Notes under the pieces: generated by a model
The model's database searches: none
What the model saw: only the letters and a program-made list of their open reading frames with translations
What the model was told of the DNA's origin: nothing
Source: Streptosporangiaceae bacterium
GTDB lineage: Bacteria; Actinomycetota; Actinomycetes; Streptosporangiales; Streptosporangiaceae
Direction of reading: 5' to 3'
Assembly (NCBI GenBank): GCA_025934635.1
Contig: JAICWX010000495.1
Location: 1 to 5,133 of the forward strand
Length of the DNA stretch: 5,133 nt
Program-made: the position numbers and the translations under genes
Part shown: positions 1-5,133 of the stretch, piece after piece
Numbering within the stretch: position 1 is the first letter of the stretch
Layout: every line of letters begins with the position of its first letter

Positions 1-87
1 GGCGGCTGGAAGTACCTGTCCACCGGCGCCTACTCCGGCACCCTGGAAGAAGCCGAATCCGACCTCGAAGGCCAGCTCTGGGCCTAG
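1..87 (+). CDS. cysM: CysM-type cysteine synthase, C-terminal end (partial)
   Basis: Only the last 28 codons and the TAG stop (85-87) are present. The peptide begins GGWKYLSTGAY and ends LEGQLWA. From family knowledge this tail is characteristic of actinobacterial PLP-dependent cysteine synthases of the CysM type, whose mycobacterial member uses O-phosphoserine and the sulfur-carrier protein CysO thiocarboxylate. In that enzyme the C-terminal residues ending LWA are reported to fold into the active site. The PLP lysine and all catalytic motifs lie outside the window, so the identification rests on this tail plus the cysM-like neighbourhood (MBL hydrolase, rph and rdgB downstream). The stop overlaps the stop of the convergent bluB-cobT gene by four bases. 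A related beta-synthase paralogue is the main alternative. Confidence 0.8.
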   Translation, partial: GGWKYLSTGAYSGTLEEAESDLEGQLWA

Positions 88-1841
88 GCGTCCTTGTCCG
101 CTACCCCGGCTGAGTCGAAGGTGGCGACGTCGCGCAGGGCGCGGGCGGCGCTCTGCACCAGCGGCAGCGCCAGCACCGCGCCGGTGCCCTCACCCAGCCG
201 CAGGCCCAGGTCGACCAGCGGGCGCAGCCCCAGCTGGTCCAGCGCGATGGCGTGGCCGGGCTCGACGCTGCGGTGGCCGGCGAAGCAGGCCGCGACCGCG
301 TCCGGGGCCAGCGCGGCGGCCGCCAGCGCGGCGGCCCCGGCGATGACGCCGTCCAGGATCACCGGCACCCGCAGCGCCGCGGCGCCCAGGATGAACCCGG
401 CCAGGGCGGCGTGCTCGAACCCGCCGAACGCGGCCAGCACCCCTACCGGGTCGGCCGGATCGGGAGAGTGCCGGGCCAGGCCGCGGCCGATGATGCCGAT
501 CTTCTTCGCGTAGGTGGCGGCGTCGATGCCGGTGCCGTGCCCGGTCGCCTGGGCCGGGTCGGCGCCGGTGAACGCGCAGATCAGCGCGGCCGAGGCGGTG
601 GTGTTGGCGATCCCCATGTCGCCGGTGACCAGGCACCGGTTGCCCGCCGCGACCAGGTCCCGGGCGATCTCGGCGCCGGCCGTGATCGCGGCGACGGCCT
701 GGTCCCGGCTCATCGCCGGGCCGGCCGTGAAGTCGGCGGTGCCGCGCCCGATCTTGCGCGGCAGCAGGCCCGGGACCGGATCCAGGTCGGCCGCCACCCC
801 GATGTCGACCACGGTGACCTCGGCGCCGGCCTGGGCCGCGAACGCGTTGATCACCGCCCCGCCGGCCAGGAAGTTGGCCACCATCTGGGCCGTCACCTCC
901 TGCGGCCACGGACTGACCCCCTGGGCATGCACCCCGTGGTCGGCCGCGAACACCGCCACGCAGGCCGGCTCGGGCAGCGGCGGCGGGCACGCCCCGGCCA
1001 GCCCGGCCAGCCGGACCGAGACGTCCTCGAGCTCGCCCAGCGAGCCCCGCGGCTTGGTCATCTTGTCCTGCCGCTCCCGCGCGGCGGCCATCGCGGCCGC
1101 GTCGGCCGGGGCGACGGCCGCGATGACGTCGGCCAGCATGTCCACGGGTTCGGTCCCCGGCAGGCCGCGGCGGCCGAACTCCTCGGCGTGCACCGCCCAC
1201 GCCACCGGCCGCCGCCGCGCCCACCCGGCCGTCGCCAGTTCCGGTTCCGGCCCGAATTCGTCCACGTAGCCGACGCACAGGTAGGCGATGACGTCCAGGT
1301 GGCCGGGCAGGCCGAGCTCGGCCGCCAGCTCACGCCCGGCGAAGAAGCTGACCCAGCCGACGCCAAGACCCTCGGCCCGGGCCGCCAGCCACAGGTTGGC
1401 CACCGCGAGCACGGCCGAGAAGTCCGCGGTCTGCGGCTGGGTGGCCCGGCCCAGCGTGTGCCGCCCGCCCCGGGTCCGGTCGCAGGTCACCACGACGTTG
1501 ACCGGGGTGTCCAGGATCGATTCGATCTTGAGCTGGTCGAACGCCCGGGCCCGGGCGGCGGGCAGGGCGGCGGCGAAGTCGTCGCGGTGCCGGGCGGCCA
1601 GCGCCGCGATCCGCTCCCGCTTGCCCCGGTCGGTGATGACGATGAAGTCCCACGGCTGCGACAGGCCCACCGAGGGGGCCTGGTGCGCCGCCGTCAGCAC
1701 CCGGCCGAGCACGTCGCCGGGCACCGGATCCGGCCGGAACCCGCGCCGGACATCCCGCCGCTCCGCGATCACCCGGTAGACGGCGTCCCGCTGCTCCTGA
1801 GGGTAGGGCGCGGCCCTGTCGCCGGCGGCTGATTCGCTCAC
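84..1841 (-). CDS. BluB-CobT fusion: DMB synthase and NaMN:DMB phosphoribosyltransferase
   Basis: This 585-residue protein joins two consecutive steps of vitamin B12 lower-ligand synthesis. Residues ~15-225 are a BluB nitroreductase-fold domain, which breaks down reduced FMN with O2 to form 5,6-dimethylbenzimidazole (DMB). RRDVRRGF carries D30 and GVGWVSFF carries S165, with the same 135-residue spacing as the D32/S167 pair I recall for Sinorhizobium BluB; SVGLSQPWDF is also typical. Residues ~231-585 are a full-length CobT domain, which transfers phosphoribose from nicotinate mononucleotide to DMB to give alpha-ribazole phosphate. It shows KPRGSLGELE (263-272), AADHGV (299-304), GDMGIANTT (407-415), GGFEHAAL (473-480) and RLGEGTGA (548-555). 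E551 corresponds to the catalytic Glu of Salmonella CobT (E317). The start is GTG at 1841, with GAAGGGGG at 1852-1845 as ribosome-binding site. No frameshift is seen. The enzyme is probably cytoplasmic and is the third gene of a leftward set. Confidence 0.95.
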   Translation of the reverse strand: MSESAAGDRAAPYPQEQRDAVYRVIAERRDVRRGFRPDPVPGDVLGRVLTAAHQAPSVGLSQPWDFIVITDRGKRERIAALAARHRDDFAAALPAARARAFDQLKIESILDTPVNVVVTCDRTRGGRHTLGRATQPQTADFSAVLAVANLWLAARAEGLGVGWVSFFAGRELAAELGLPGHLDVIAYLCVGYVDEFGPEPELATAGWARRRPVAWAVHAEEFGRRGLPGTEPVDMLADVIAAVAPADAAAMAAARERQDKMTKPRGSLGELEDVSVRLAGLAGACPPPLPEPACVAVFAADHGVHAQGVSPWPQEVTAQMVANFLAGGAVINAFAAQAGAEVTVVDIGVAADLDPVPGLLPRKIGRGTADFTAGPAMSRDQAVAAITAGAEIARDLVAAGNRCLVTGDMGIANTTASAALICAFTGADPAQATGHGTGIDAATYAKKIGIIGRGLARHSPDPADPVGVLAAFGGFEHAALAGFILGAAALRVPVILDGVIAGAAALAAAALAPDAVAACFAGHRSVEPGHAIALDQLGLRPLVDLGLRLGEGTGAVLALPLVQSAARALRDVATFDSAGVADKDA

Positions 1842-1844
1842 GGG

Positions 1845-1852
1845 CCCCCTTC
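1845..1852 (-). promoter_or_regulatory. Ribosome-binding site of bluB-cobT
   Basis: The minus strand reads GAAGGGGG followed by CCC and then GTG. The AAGG core is six bases from the start codon, a good Shine-Dalgarno placement. It fixes GTG at 1841 as the start, and leaves the BluB domain intact with about 28 residues before the conserved RRDVR motif. Confidence 0.65.
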
Positions 1853-1868
1853 GCAGCTGGATCAGCTC

Positions 1869-1874
1869 AGGCTA
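1869..1874 (-). promoter_or_regulatory. Putative -10 element of bluB-cobT
   Basis: Reading the minus strand, TAGCCT fits the actinobacterial TANNNT -10 pattern. It lies in the 51-base gap between the FRG gene stop and the GTG start. It would place transcription start near 1862, giving a leader of about 20 bases that contains the ribosome-binding site. No convincing -35 box is seen at 17-18 bases; GGTAAC over the FRG stop is a poor match. The gene may also be read through from the upstream FRG gene. Confidence 0.4.
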
Positions 1875-1892
1875 CCCCCGGCCGCCGCGATG

Positions 1893-2696
1893 TTACCGGG
1901 AAGGGTTCCGCTCCTCGATGTAGGAGCCGGGCGGATGGGTGCGCCGCAGTTCCTCGGCGAGATTGCCCAGGTCGGGGAACAGGTCGCCGCGGCGGAACCC
2001 GCAGGCGTTGATTTCCCTGACCATCCGCCCGATGTGCTCCCGGCGCACCACCACCGGCTGGAGGAAGTCGGCGTGGCCCGCGCCCTTGTTCAGTGCCGTG
2101 TGGCTGGAATGGATGGTGAAGCAGCCCTGCTGGACGAACATCCGCAGGTCGGTCTCGGACGACATCACGGCCAGGACCTTGTCGTTCTCCTCGGCATTGT
2201 CGCTGAACGCCGGCCACAGCATGCTCCCGCACATGTGCGCGTCGATCGGCGGCGTCACCGTGCGGAAGCCCTGCCGGGCGTTGAGGATCTCGGGGTGGAG
2301 CACCCAGATGGCCGCGTCCTCGTCCGCGTGGCGGGAGTTCCCGGGCGGGGCGGCGGCCATCGCGAAATACGCCGCGATCAGCGGTGACCTGGTCCAGTCG
2401 AGCAGCCTGGTCGGCAGCCCGTAGTGCTGCATCAGGGCGAGCCAGCTCGCTGACGCGTCGTAGTCAGGCGCGGGGGAGTAGCGGATGGAGGCGCGTGACC
2501 GGAACCGGTTCGTCAGGTTCCGTTCCTCGGCCGGGGCGTAGCCCCGCCAGATCGACGGCAGCACGTCCCAGCTCGCCCGGCTGTGGCCGCGGTACCAGAG
2601 CGCGTACCGGCCGTCGGAAAGGTCGGTGACCGCGCTGACCAGCTCGCCGACCGTGGTCACGTAGATCGGCTCGACTTCGGAGGTGATGCCGCCCAT
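1893..2696 (-). CDS. FRG-domain protein, function unknown
   Basis: This 267-residue protein is recognised by an FRG domain, named for a conserved (F/Y)RG motif. Visible landmarks are WYRGHSRASW (34-43), the signature LMQHYGLPTRLLDWT (88-102) followed by SPLIAAYFAM, a later RMFVQQGCFTIHS (185-197) and LFPDLGNLAEEL (239-250). All match the usual FRG order, and the domain fills nearly the whole protein. No signal peptide or membrane segment is seen, so it is probably cytoplasmic. The family has no agreed biochemical activity; I infer that it often occurs in accessory or defence-like gene sets. The ATG start follows the TGA of the nucleotidyltransferase gene with no base between, and no strong ribosome-binding site is visible, so translation is probably coupled. 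Base composition appears slightly less GC-rich than in bluB-cobT (judged by eye). Confidence 0.85.
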   Translation of the reverse strand: MGGITSEVEPIYVTTVGELVSAVTDLSDGRYALWYRGHSRASWDVLPSIWRGYAPAEERNLTNRFRSRASIRYSPAPDYDASASWLALMQHYGLPTRLLDWTRSPLIAAYFAMAAAPPGNSRHADEDAAIWVLHPEILNARQGFRTVTPPIDAHMCGSMLWPAFSDNAEENDKVLAVMSSETDLRMFVQQGCFTIHSSHTALNKGAGHADFLQPVVVRREHIGRMVREINACGFRRGDLFPDLGNLAEELRRTHPPGSYIEERNPSR

Positions 2697-3428
2697 TCAG
2701 GCGTCCGGCTCTGTCGACCGGTGCGGGCGCGGCTGGTAAAGGCCGGGATGCCGGGCGATGTAGTCGGCCACCGGCGCGGGGATCAGCCCTTCGCCGGCCA
2801 GCGCGTGCGGATCGGCCCCGGCGGCCAGCCGTTCCCTGATCTGGCTCGAGGAGATGTCCATGGTGACCACGCTATTGAGGTAGATGAAACGGCCCCCTTC
2901 CGCGGTGAGTGCCGTGAGGAAATTCGTGTTCGGCGGGTATCCCGGCCGGGGCGCGATCGCCACCGTGGCCAGCCGGGCGATCTCGGCCGGCTCGTGCCAG
3001 CGGCCGAACTCCGGATCGGGACCCGAGACGAGCTCGGCGCTCATCAGGAAGAGCAGCTCGCCGCCCGGCTCGAGCCGGTCCCGGACGTAGCGCATCGTCT
3101 CGAGGTCGTAGTTCGGGCCGCCTGACCTCACCGCCAGCTCCCGGGCGGCCCGGCTGACCGTAACCACGCAGTTCAGGATCCCGGTCCCGGCCAGGTGCTT
3201 GCTTATCACCCCGGCCGCCAGCTCAGTCAGCTGGACCCGGTCCTCGTAGGTCTCCGGCAGGTCGTACTTGGGCTGCTCGCCGACGGGATTGCGCCGGTAG
3301 ACGGGAACCAGCAGGACCAGGGAAATCGCATAGCCCCGGCCCTCGAGCTCGGTGACGGCGGCCGTCACGAGATCGATATGCCCCTGGTGAACCGGATCCG
3401 CCGACAGACCGTAAAAAAGCGTGAACAT
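2697..3428 (-). CDS. NadD/NMNAT-like nucleotidyltransferase
   Basis: This 243-residue protein is of the HxGH nucleotidyltransferase superfamily and is closest in layout to NadD, which joins nicotinate mononucleotide and ATP to form NaAD. Residues 5-17, FYGLSADPVHQGH, are the ATP-binding motif (H14, H17); ISSSQIRERL (192-201) is the second one. YDLETMRYVRDRL (107-119), LLFLMSAEL (125-133), W144 and APRPGY (159-164) follow the NadD pattern, as does the ending VADYIARHPGLY. It departs from the family in two places: the glycine-rich first motif reads GLSADP rather than GGTFDP, and the usual GAD is SAE. It is therefore likely a divergent paralogue, and substrate preference (NaMN, NMN or other) is open. 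The start is ATG at 3428, where the homology begins; the reading frame stays open further upstream, but only as antisense to the MBL gene. It is divergent from that gene (12-base gap) and abuts the FRG gene. Confidence 0.82.
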   Translation of the reverse strand: MFTLFYGLSADPVHQGHIDLVTAAVTELEGRGYAISLVLLVPVYRRNPVGEQPKYDLPETYEDRVQLTELAAGVISKHLAGTGILNCVVTVSRAARELAVRSGGPNYDLETMRYVRDRLEPGGELLFLMSAELVSGPDPEFGRWHEPAEIARLATVAIAPRPGYPPNTNFLTALTAEGGRFIYLNSVVTMDISSSQIRERLAAGADPHALAGEGLIPAPVADYIARHPGLYQPRPHRSTEPDA

Positions 3429-3433
3429 GTTCA
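3422..3433. promoter_or_regulatory. 12-bp perfect palindrome, candidate operator
   Basis: TGAACATGTTCA is a perfect inverted repeat. With one mismatched pair it extends to 18 bp (3419-3436). It covers the start codon of the nucleotidyltransferase gene and lies just upstream of the MBL gene, where a dimeric regulator could affect both directions. The GAAC/GTTC half-sites are 2 bases apart, not 4 as in an SOS (LexA) box. Binding is inferred from symmetry only. Confidence 0.4.
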
Positions 3434-3436
3434 GGC

Positions 3437-3443
3437 CATAATG
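3437..3443. promoter_or_regulatory. Back-to-back -10-like elements in the divergent gap
   Basis: The plus strand reads CATAAT at 3437-3442 and the minus strand reads CATTAT at 3443-3438, both close to TATAAT in otherwise GC-rich DNA. Rightward, transcription would start at about 3449-3450, on the second ATG of the MBL gene. Leftward, it would start at about 3431, leaving 2-3 bases before the nucleotidyltransferase ATG. Both genes could thus have leaderless or nearly leaderless transcripts. No clear -35 boxes are seen. Confidence 0.35.
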
Positions 3444-4217
3444 GCACGCATGCGCGTGACGGTGATCGGATGCGCGGGGACCTTCCCCGGGCCGGATAGC
3501 CCGGCGTCCTGCTACCTGCTCGAGGCGGAGGGGTTCCGTCTGGTCATCGACATGGGCAACGGGTCGCTGGGGGCACTCCAGCGGTACGCGGAGCTCTTCA
3601 CGGTCGACGCCATCTGCATCAGCCACCTGCACCCCGATCACTGCACCGACCTGGCGACCTACTGGATAGCCCGGCAGTTCGCGCCGGAAGGCCCCCAGCC
3701 GGTGATCCCCGTCTACGGGCCGAGCGGCACCGCCGACCTGGCCAAACCCGATCTGGGCCCGGGCTCCGACGGCATCGCCGGCGGCCCCGACGGTCAGCTG
3801 AGGTTCGATGTGCGCAAGCTCGAACCCGGCTCGTTCGGTATCGGCCCTTTCCTGATCACCACGGACCGGATGAACCACCCGGTGGAGACGTACGGCTTCC
3901 GGGTCCAGCACGACGGCTGGCAGCTGGCCTACTCGGCCGACACGGGGGAGTCCGATGCGCTGGTCCGGCTGGCCAGCGGCGTGGACCTGCTGCTCTGCGA
4001 GGCGTCGTTCCTCGACGGGCAGGACGACCGCCCTGACCTGCACCTGACGGCGCGGCAGGCCGCCACCCACGCGGCCCGGGCCGGGGTCGGGCAGCTGGTG
4101 CTCACCCACCTGGTGCCGTGGAACGACCGGGAGCAGGCCCGGACGCAGGCGGCCACCGCGTTCGGCGGCCCGCTGGCGCTGGCCACCAGCGGCCTGGTGC
4201 TCGGGCCCGGCGCCTGA
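3441..4217 (+). CDS. MBL-fold hydrolase, Rv1339-like (possible cyclic-nucleotide phosphodiesterase)
   Basis: This 258-residue protein has the metallo-beta-lactamase fold. Metal ligands are visible in order: HLHPDH (H62, H64, D66, H67), H146 in MNHPVE, D167 in YSADTG and H223 in LTHL. The opening [18 protein letters not shown] and the later CEASF and DLHLT segments agree with what I recall of Mycobacterium tuberculosis Rv1339, which has the same neighbours and has been reported as an atypical cAMP phosphodiesterase. RNase Z-like enzymes share the fold, so the substrate is not certain. No signal peptide is seen. Two starts are possible. ATG 3441 has only a weak CAGG upstream. ATG 3450, giving MRVTVIG, fits the homologue and a leaderless transcript from CATAAT. 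A longer upstream reading frame is rejected because it only runs antisense to the nucleotidyltransferase gene. Confidence 0.88.
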   Translation: MARMRVTVIGCAGTFPGPDSPASCYLLEAEGFRLVIDMGNGSLGALQRYAELFTVDAICISHLHPDHCTDLATYWIARQFAPEGPQPVIPVYGPSGTADLAKPDLGPGSDGIAGGPDGQLRFDVRKLEPGSFGIGPFLITTDRMNHPVETYGFRVQHDGWQLAYSADTGESDALVRLASGVDLLLCEASFLDGQDDRPDLHLTARQAATHAARAGVGQLVLTHLVPWNDREQARTQAATAFGGPLALATSGLVLGPGA

Positions 4218-4220
4218 ATC

Positions 4221-4270
4221 CCGGCCGGTCAGCCCGGGCTGGTCAGCCGGGGCTGGTCAGCACCGGCCGG
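4221..4270 (+). terminator. GC-rich stem-loop between MBL gene and rph
   Basis: CCGGCCGGT (4221-4229) and ACCGGCCGG (4262-4270) are perfect 9-base inverted repeats around a 32-base loop. The loop holds further self-complementary sequence, CAGCCCGGGCTG at 4230-4241. The element begins three bases after the MBL stop. There is no T-tract, so it would be an actinobacterial-type terminator without a U-tail, or a cis-acting RNA or DNA structure upstream of rph. Termination is inferred from position and symmetry. Confidence 0.4.
4227..4268 (+). repeat. Three 14-base tandem repeats
   Basis: The units are GGTCAGCCCGGGCT (4227-4240), GGTCAGCCGGGGCT (4241-4254) and GGTCAGCACCGGCC (4255-4268). Units 1 and 2 differ at one base; unit 3 differs from unit 1 at three. 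All begin GGTCAGC. They lie inside the inverted-repeat element and end six bases before the rph -10 box, so they occupy the -35 region and just upstream, as repeated regulator sites would. Confidence 0.75.
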
Positions 4271-4274
4271 CCGA

Positions 4275-4280
4275 TAGGCT
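4275..4280 (+). promoter_or_regulatory. rph: -10 element of a leaderless rph promoter
   Basis: TAGGCT fits TANNNT and ends seven bases before the rph ATG at 4288, so transcription would begin at or one base before the start codon. No good Shine-Dalgarno sequence precedes the ATG, which agrees with a leaderless mRNA as is common in actinobacteria. No clear -35 box is seen; that region is taken up by the 14-base repeats. Confidence 0.55.
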
Positions 4281-4287
4281 GGGCGTC

Positions 4288-5046
4288 ATGTCACGACCCG
4301 ACGGACGCTCCGTCACCGAACTGCGGCCGGTACGGCTGACCCGCGGCTGGCTCGACCACGCCGAGGGTTCTGTCCTGGTGGAATTCGGCCGCACCCGGGT
4401 GCTGTGCGCCGCGAGCGTCACCGAGGACGTGCCGCGCTGGCGGCGCGGCAGCGGGCTCGGCTGGGTGACCGCCGAGTACGCCATGCTGCCCCGGGCGACG
4501 AACTCCCGCAACGACCGCGAGTCGGTCAAGGGCCGCCTCGGCGGCCGCACCCACGAGATCTCCCGGCTGGTCGGGCGCTCGCTGCGGGCCTGCGTGGATT
4601 ACAAGGCGCTGGGCGAGAACACCATCGTCATCGACTGCGACGTGCTCCAGGCCGACGGCGGCACCCGGACGGCCGCGATCACCGGCGGCTACGTCGCGCT
4701 GGCCGAGGCGGTGGCCTGGCTGAAGGGGCGCAAGCGGACCAAGGGCGACCCGCTGCTCACCTCGGTCTCCGCGGTCAGCGTCGGCATCATCGACGGCGAG
4801 CCCCGGCTCGATCTGTGTTACACCGAAGACGTGGCCGCGCAGACCGACATGAACGTGGTCTGCACCGCCAGCGGCGACTTCGTGGAGATCCAGGGCACCG
4901 CCGAGCAGGAGCCGTTCAGCCGGGACCTGCTCAATCAGCTGCTCGACCTCGCCGTCACCGGCTGCGGCGAGCTGACCAGGCTGCAGCATGACGCGCTGGC
5001 CTTATCGCCGCACGGGCTGCGGGTCGGCCTGCCCAGCCGGATGTGA
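4288..5046 (+). CDS. rph: RNase PH
   Basis: This 252-residue protein is a full-length RNase PH, the phosphate-dependent 3'-to-5' exoribonuclease that trims tRNA 3' ends and releases nucleoside diphosphates; it works as a hexamer of dimers in the cytoplasm. The family start RPDGR (3-7), EYAMLPRAT (63-71), [20 protein letters not shown] (82-101), the phosphate-binding GGTRTA (124-129) and the metal/catalytic stretch [18 protein letters not shown] (174-191) are all present, followed by [13 protein letters not shown]. Nothing is truncated or missing. ATG 4288 is chosen because homology starts there and the -10 box ends seven bases upstream. It lies 70 bases after the MBL gene and overlaps or nearly touches rdgB, with which it probably forms an operon. 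Confidence 0.97.
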   Translation: MSRPDGRSVTELRPVRLTRGWLDHAEGSVLVEFGRTRVLCAASVTEDVPRWRRGSGLGWVTAEYAMLPRATNSRNDRESVKGRLGGRTHEISRLVGRSLRACVDYKALGENTIVIDCDVLQADGGTRTAAITGGYVALAEAVAWLKGRKRTKGDPLLTSVSAVSVGIIDGEPRLDLCYTEDVAAQTDMNVVCTASGDFVEIQGTAEQEPFSRDLLNQLLDLAVTGCGELTRLQHDALALSPHGLRVGLPSRM

Positions 5047-5133
5047 TCCGCATGGCCGCTGACGCCGTCGTCCTGGCCACCAGGAACGCCGCCAAGCTGC
5101 GCGAGCTGGCCCGCATCCTGGCCGCCGCCGACC
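5043..5133 (+). CDS. rdgB: RdgB/HAM1-type XTP/dITP diphosphatase, N-terminus (partial)
   Basis: The gene runs off the right edge; about 30 codons are visible. The peptide [18 protein letters not shown] is the N-terminal nucleotide-binding segment of the RdgB/HAM1 family, which hydrolyses dITP, XTP and ITP to monophosphates and keeps deaminated purines out of DNA and RNA. Two in-frame starts are possible. GTG at 5043 overlaps the rph stop in a GTGA tetranucleotide, typical of coupled translation. ATG at 5052 lies five bases after that stop and leaves the usual short N-terminus. The overlapping start is given here; ATG 5052 is equally plausible. Position directly after rph is the usual actinobacterial arrangement (Rv1340-Rv1341 in M. 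tuberculosis). Confidence 0.85.
   Translation, partial: MIRMAADAVVLATRNAAKLRELARILAAAD

Noticed and set aside
252..1832. Long open reading frame of 526 codons on the plus strand, with several other long frames across 94-1779
   Set aside because: These lie opposite the clearly homologous BluB-CobT fusion. Their translations are low-complexity Arg/Gly/Pro/Ala-rich sequence typical of antisense frames in very GC-rich DNA.
1842..1892. Cobalamin riboswitch before bluB-cobT
   Set aside because: The gap is only 51 bases, far below the roughly 200 needed, and I see no B12-box-like conserved core.
3423..3432. LexA/SOS box from GAAC...GTTC
   Set aside because: The half-sites are separated by 2 bases, whereas actinobacterial and Bacillus SOS boxes need 4.
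3195..3440. N-terminal extension of the MBL hydrolase to 340 residues
   Set aside because: It lies antisense to the nucleotidyltransferase coding region. The MBL homology starts at MRVTVIG.
3429..4109. N-terminal extension of the nucleotidyltransferase to 470 residues
   Set aside because: The extra part lies antisense to the MBL gene and has no recognisable motifs; NadD-type homology begins exactly at ATG 3428.
4291..4991. Open reading frames on both strands overlapping rph
   Set aside because: They are alternate-frame shadows of a full-length, well-conserved RNase PH gene.
1..5133. tRNA or rRNA genes, CRISPR array, insertion sequence or phage attachment site
   Set aside because: I saw no cloverleaf-like sequence, spaced repeats, transposase or integrase coding, or flanking direct repeats around the leftward cassette.

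Overview
This is a very GC-rich window with extreme third-position G/C use, GTG starts, short or absent 5' leaders and tightly packed genes, all of which point to an actinomycete (Actinomycetota). The flanking genes support this. The last 28 codons of a CysM-type cysteine synthase lie at the left edge. An Rv1339-like metallo-beta-lactamase-fold hydrolase, RNase PH and the start of an RdgB-type XTP/dITP diphosphatase lie at the right. From memory, this matches the mycobacterial order cysM - rhomboid - murI - Rv1339 - rph - Rv1341. I could not place the organism to family or genus.

Layout. Positions 1-87 (+): 3' end of cysM. Positions 84-3428 (-): three genes transcribed leftwards, in the order NadD/NMNAT-like nucleotidyltransferase (3428-2697), FRG-domain protein (2696-1893, starting directly after the previous stop) and a BluB-CobT fusion (1841-84) that makes and activates the lower ligand of vitamin B12. 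Positions 3441-5133 (+): MBL-fold hydrolase, rph and partial rdgB. No stretch over 300 bases lacks a gene. The gaps are 51 bases (1842-1892), 12 bases (3429-3440) and 70 bases (4218-4287), and each holds putative regulatory sequence.

How the genes relate. The right-hand block is a conserved housekeeping set: RNA 3'-end trimming, nucleotide-pool cleaning and a phosphodiesterase-like hydrolase. The leftward trio sits where rhomboid and murI would be in mycobacteria and has a loose nicotinate-nucleotide theme. NadD-family enzymes adenylylate nicotinate mononucleotide, and CobT takes phosphoribose from the same compound. An FRG protein of unknown biochemistry is apparently translationally coupled to the nucleotidyltransferase. 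The NMNAT-like/FRG pair is the least understood part of the window. The main non-coding signals are a 12-bp perfect palindrome centred on the nucleotidyltransferase start codon, back-to-back -10-like elements in the 12-base divergent gap, and three 14-base tandem repeats enclosed by a 9-bp inverted repeat directly upstream of a probable leaderless rph promoter.
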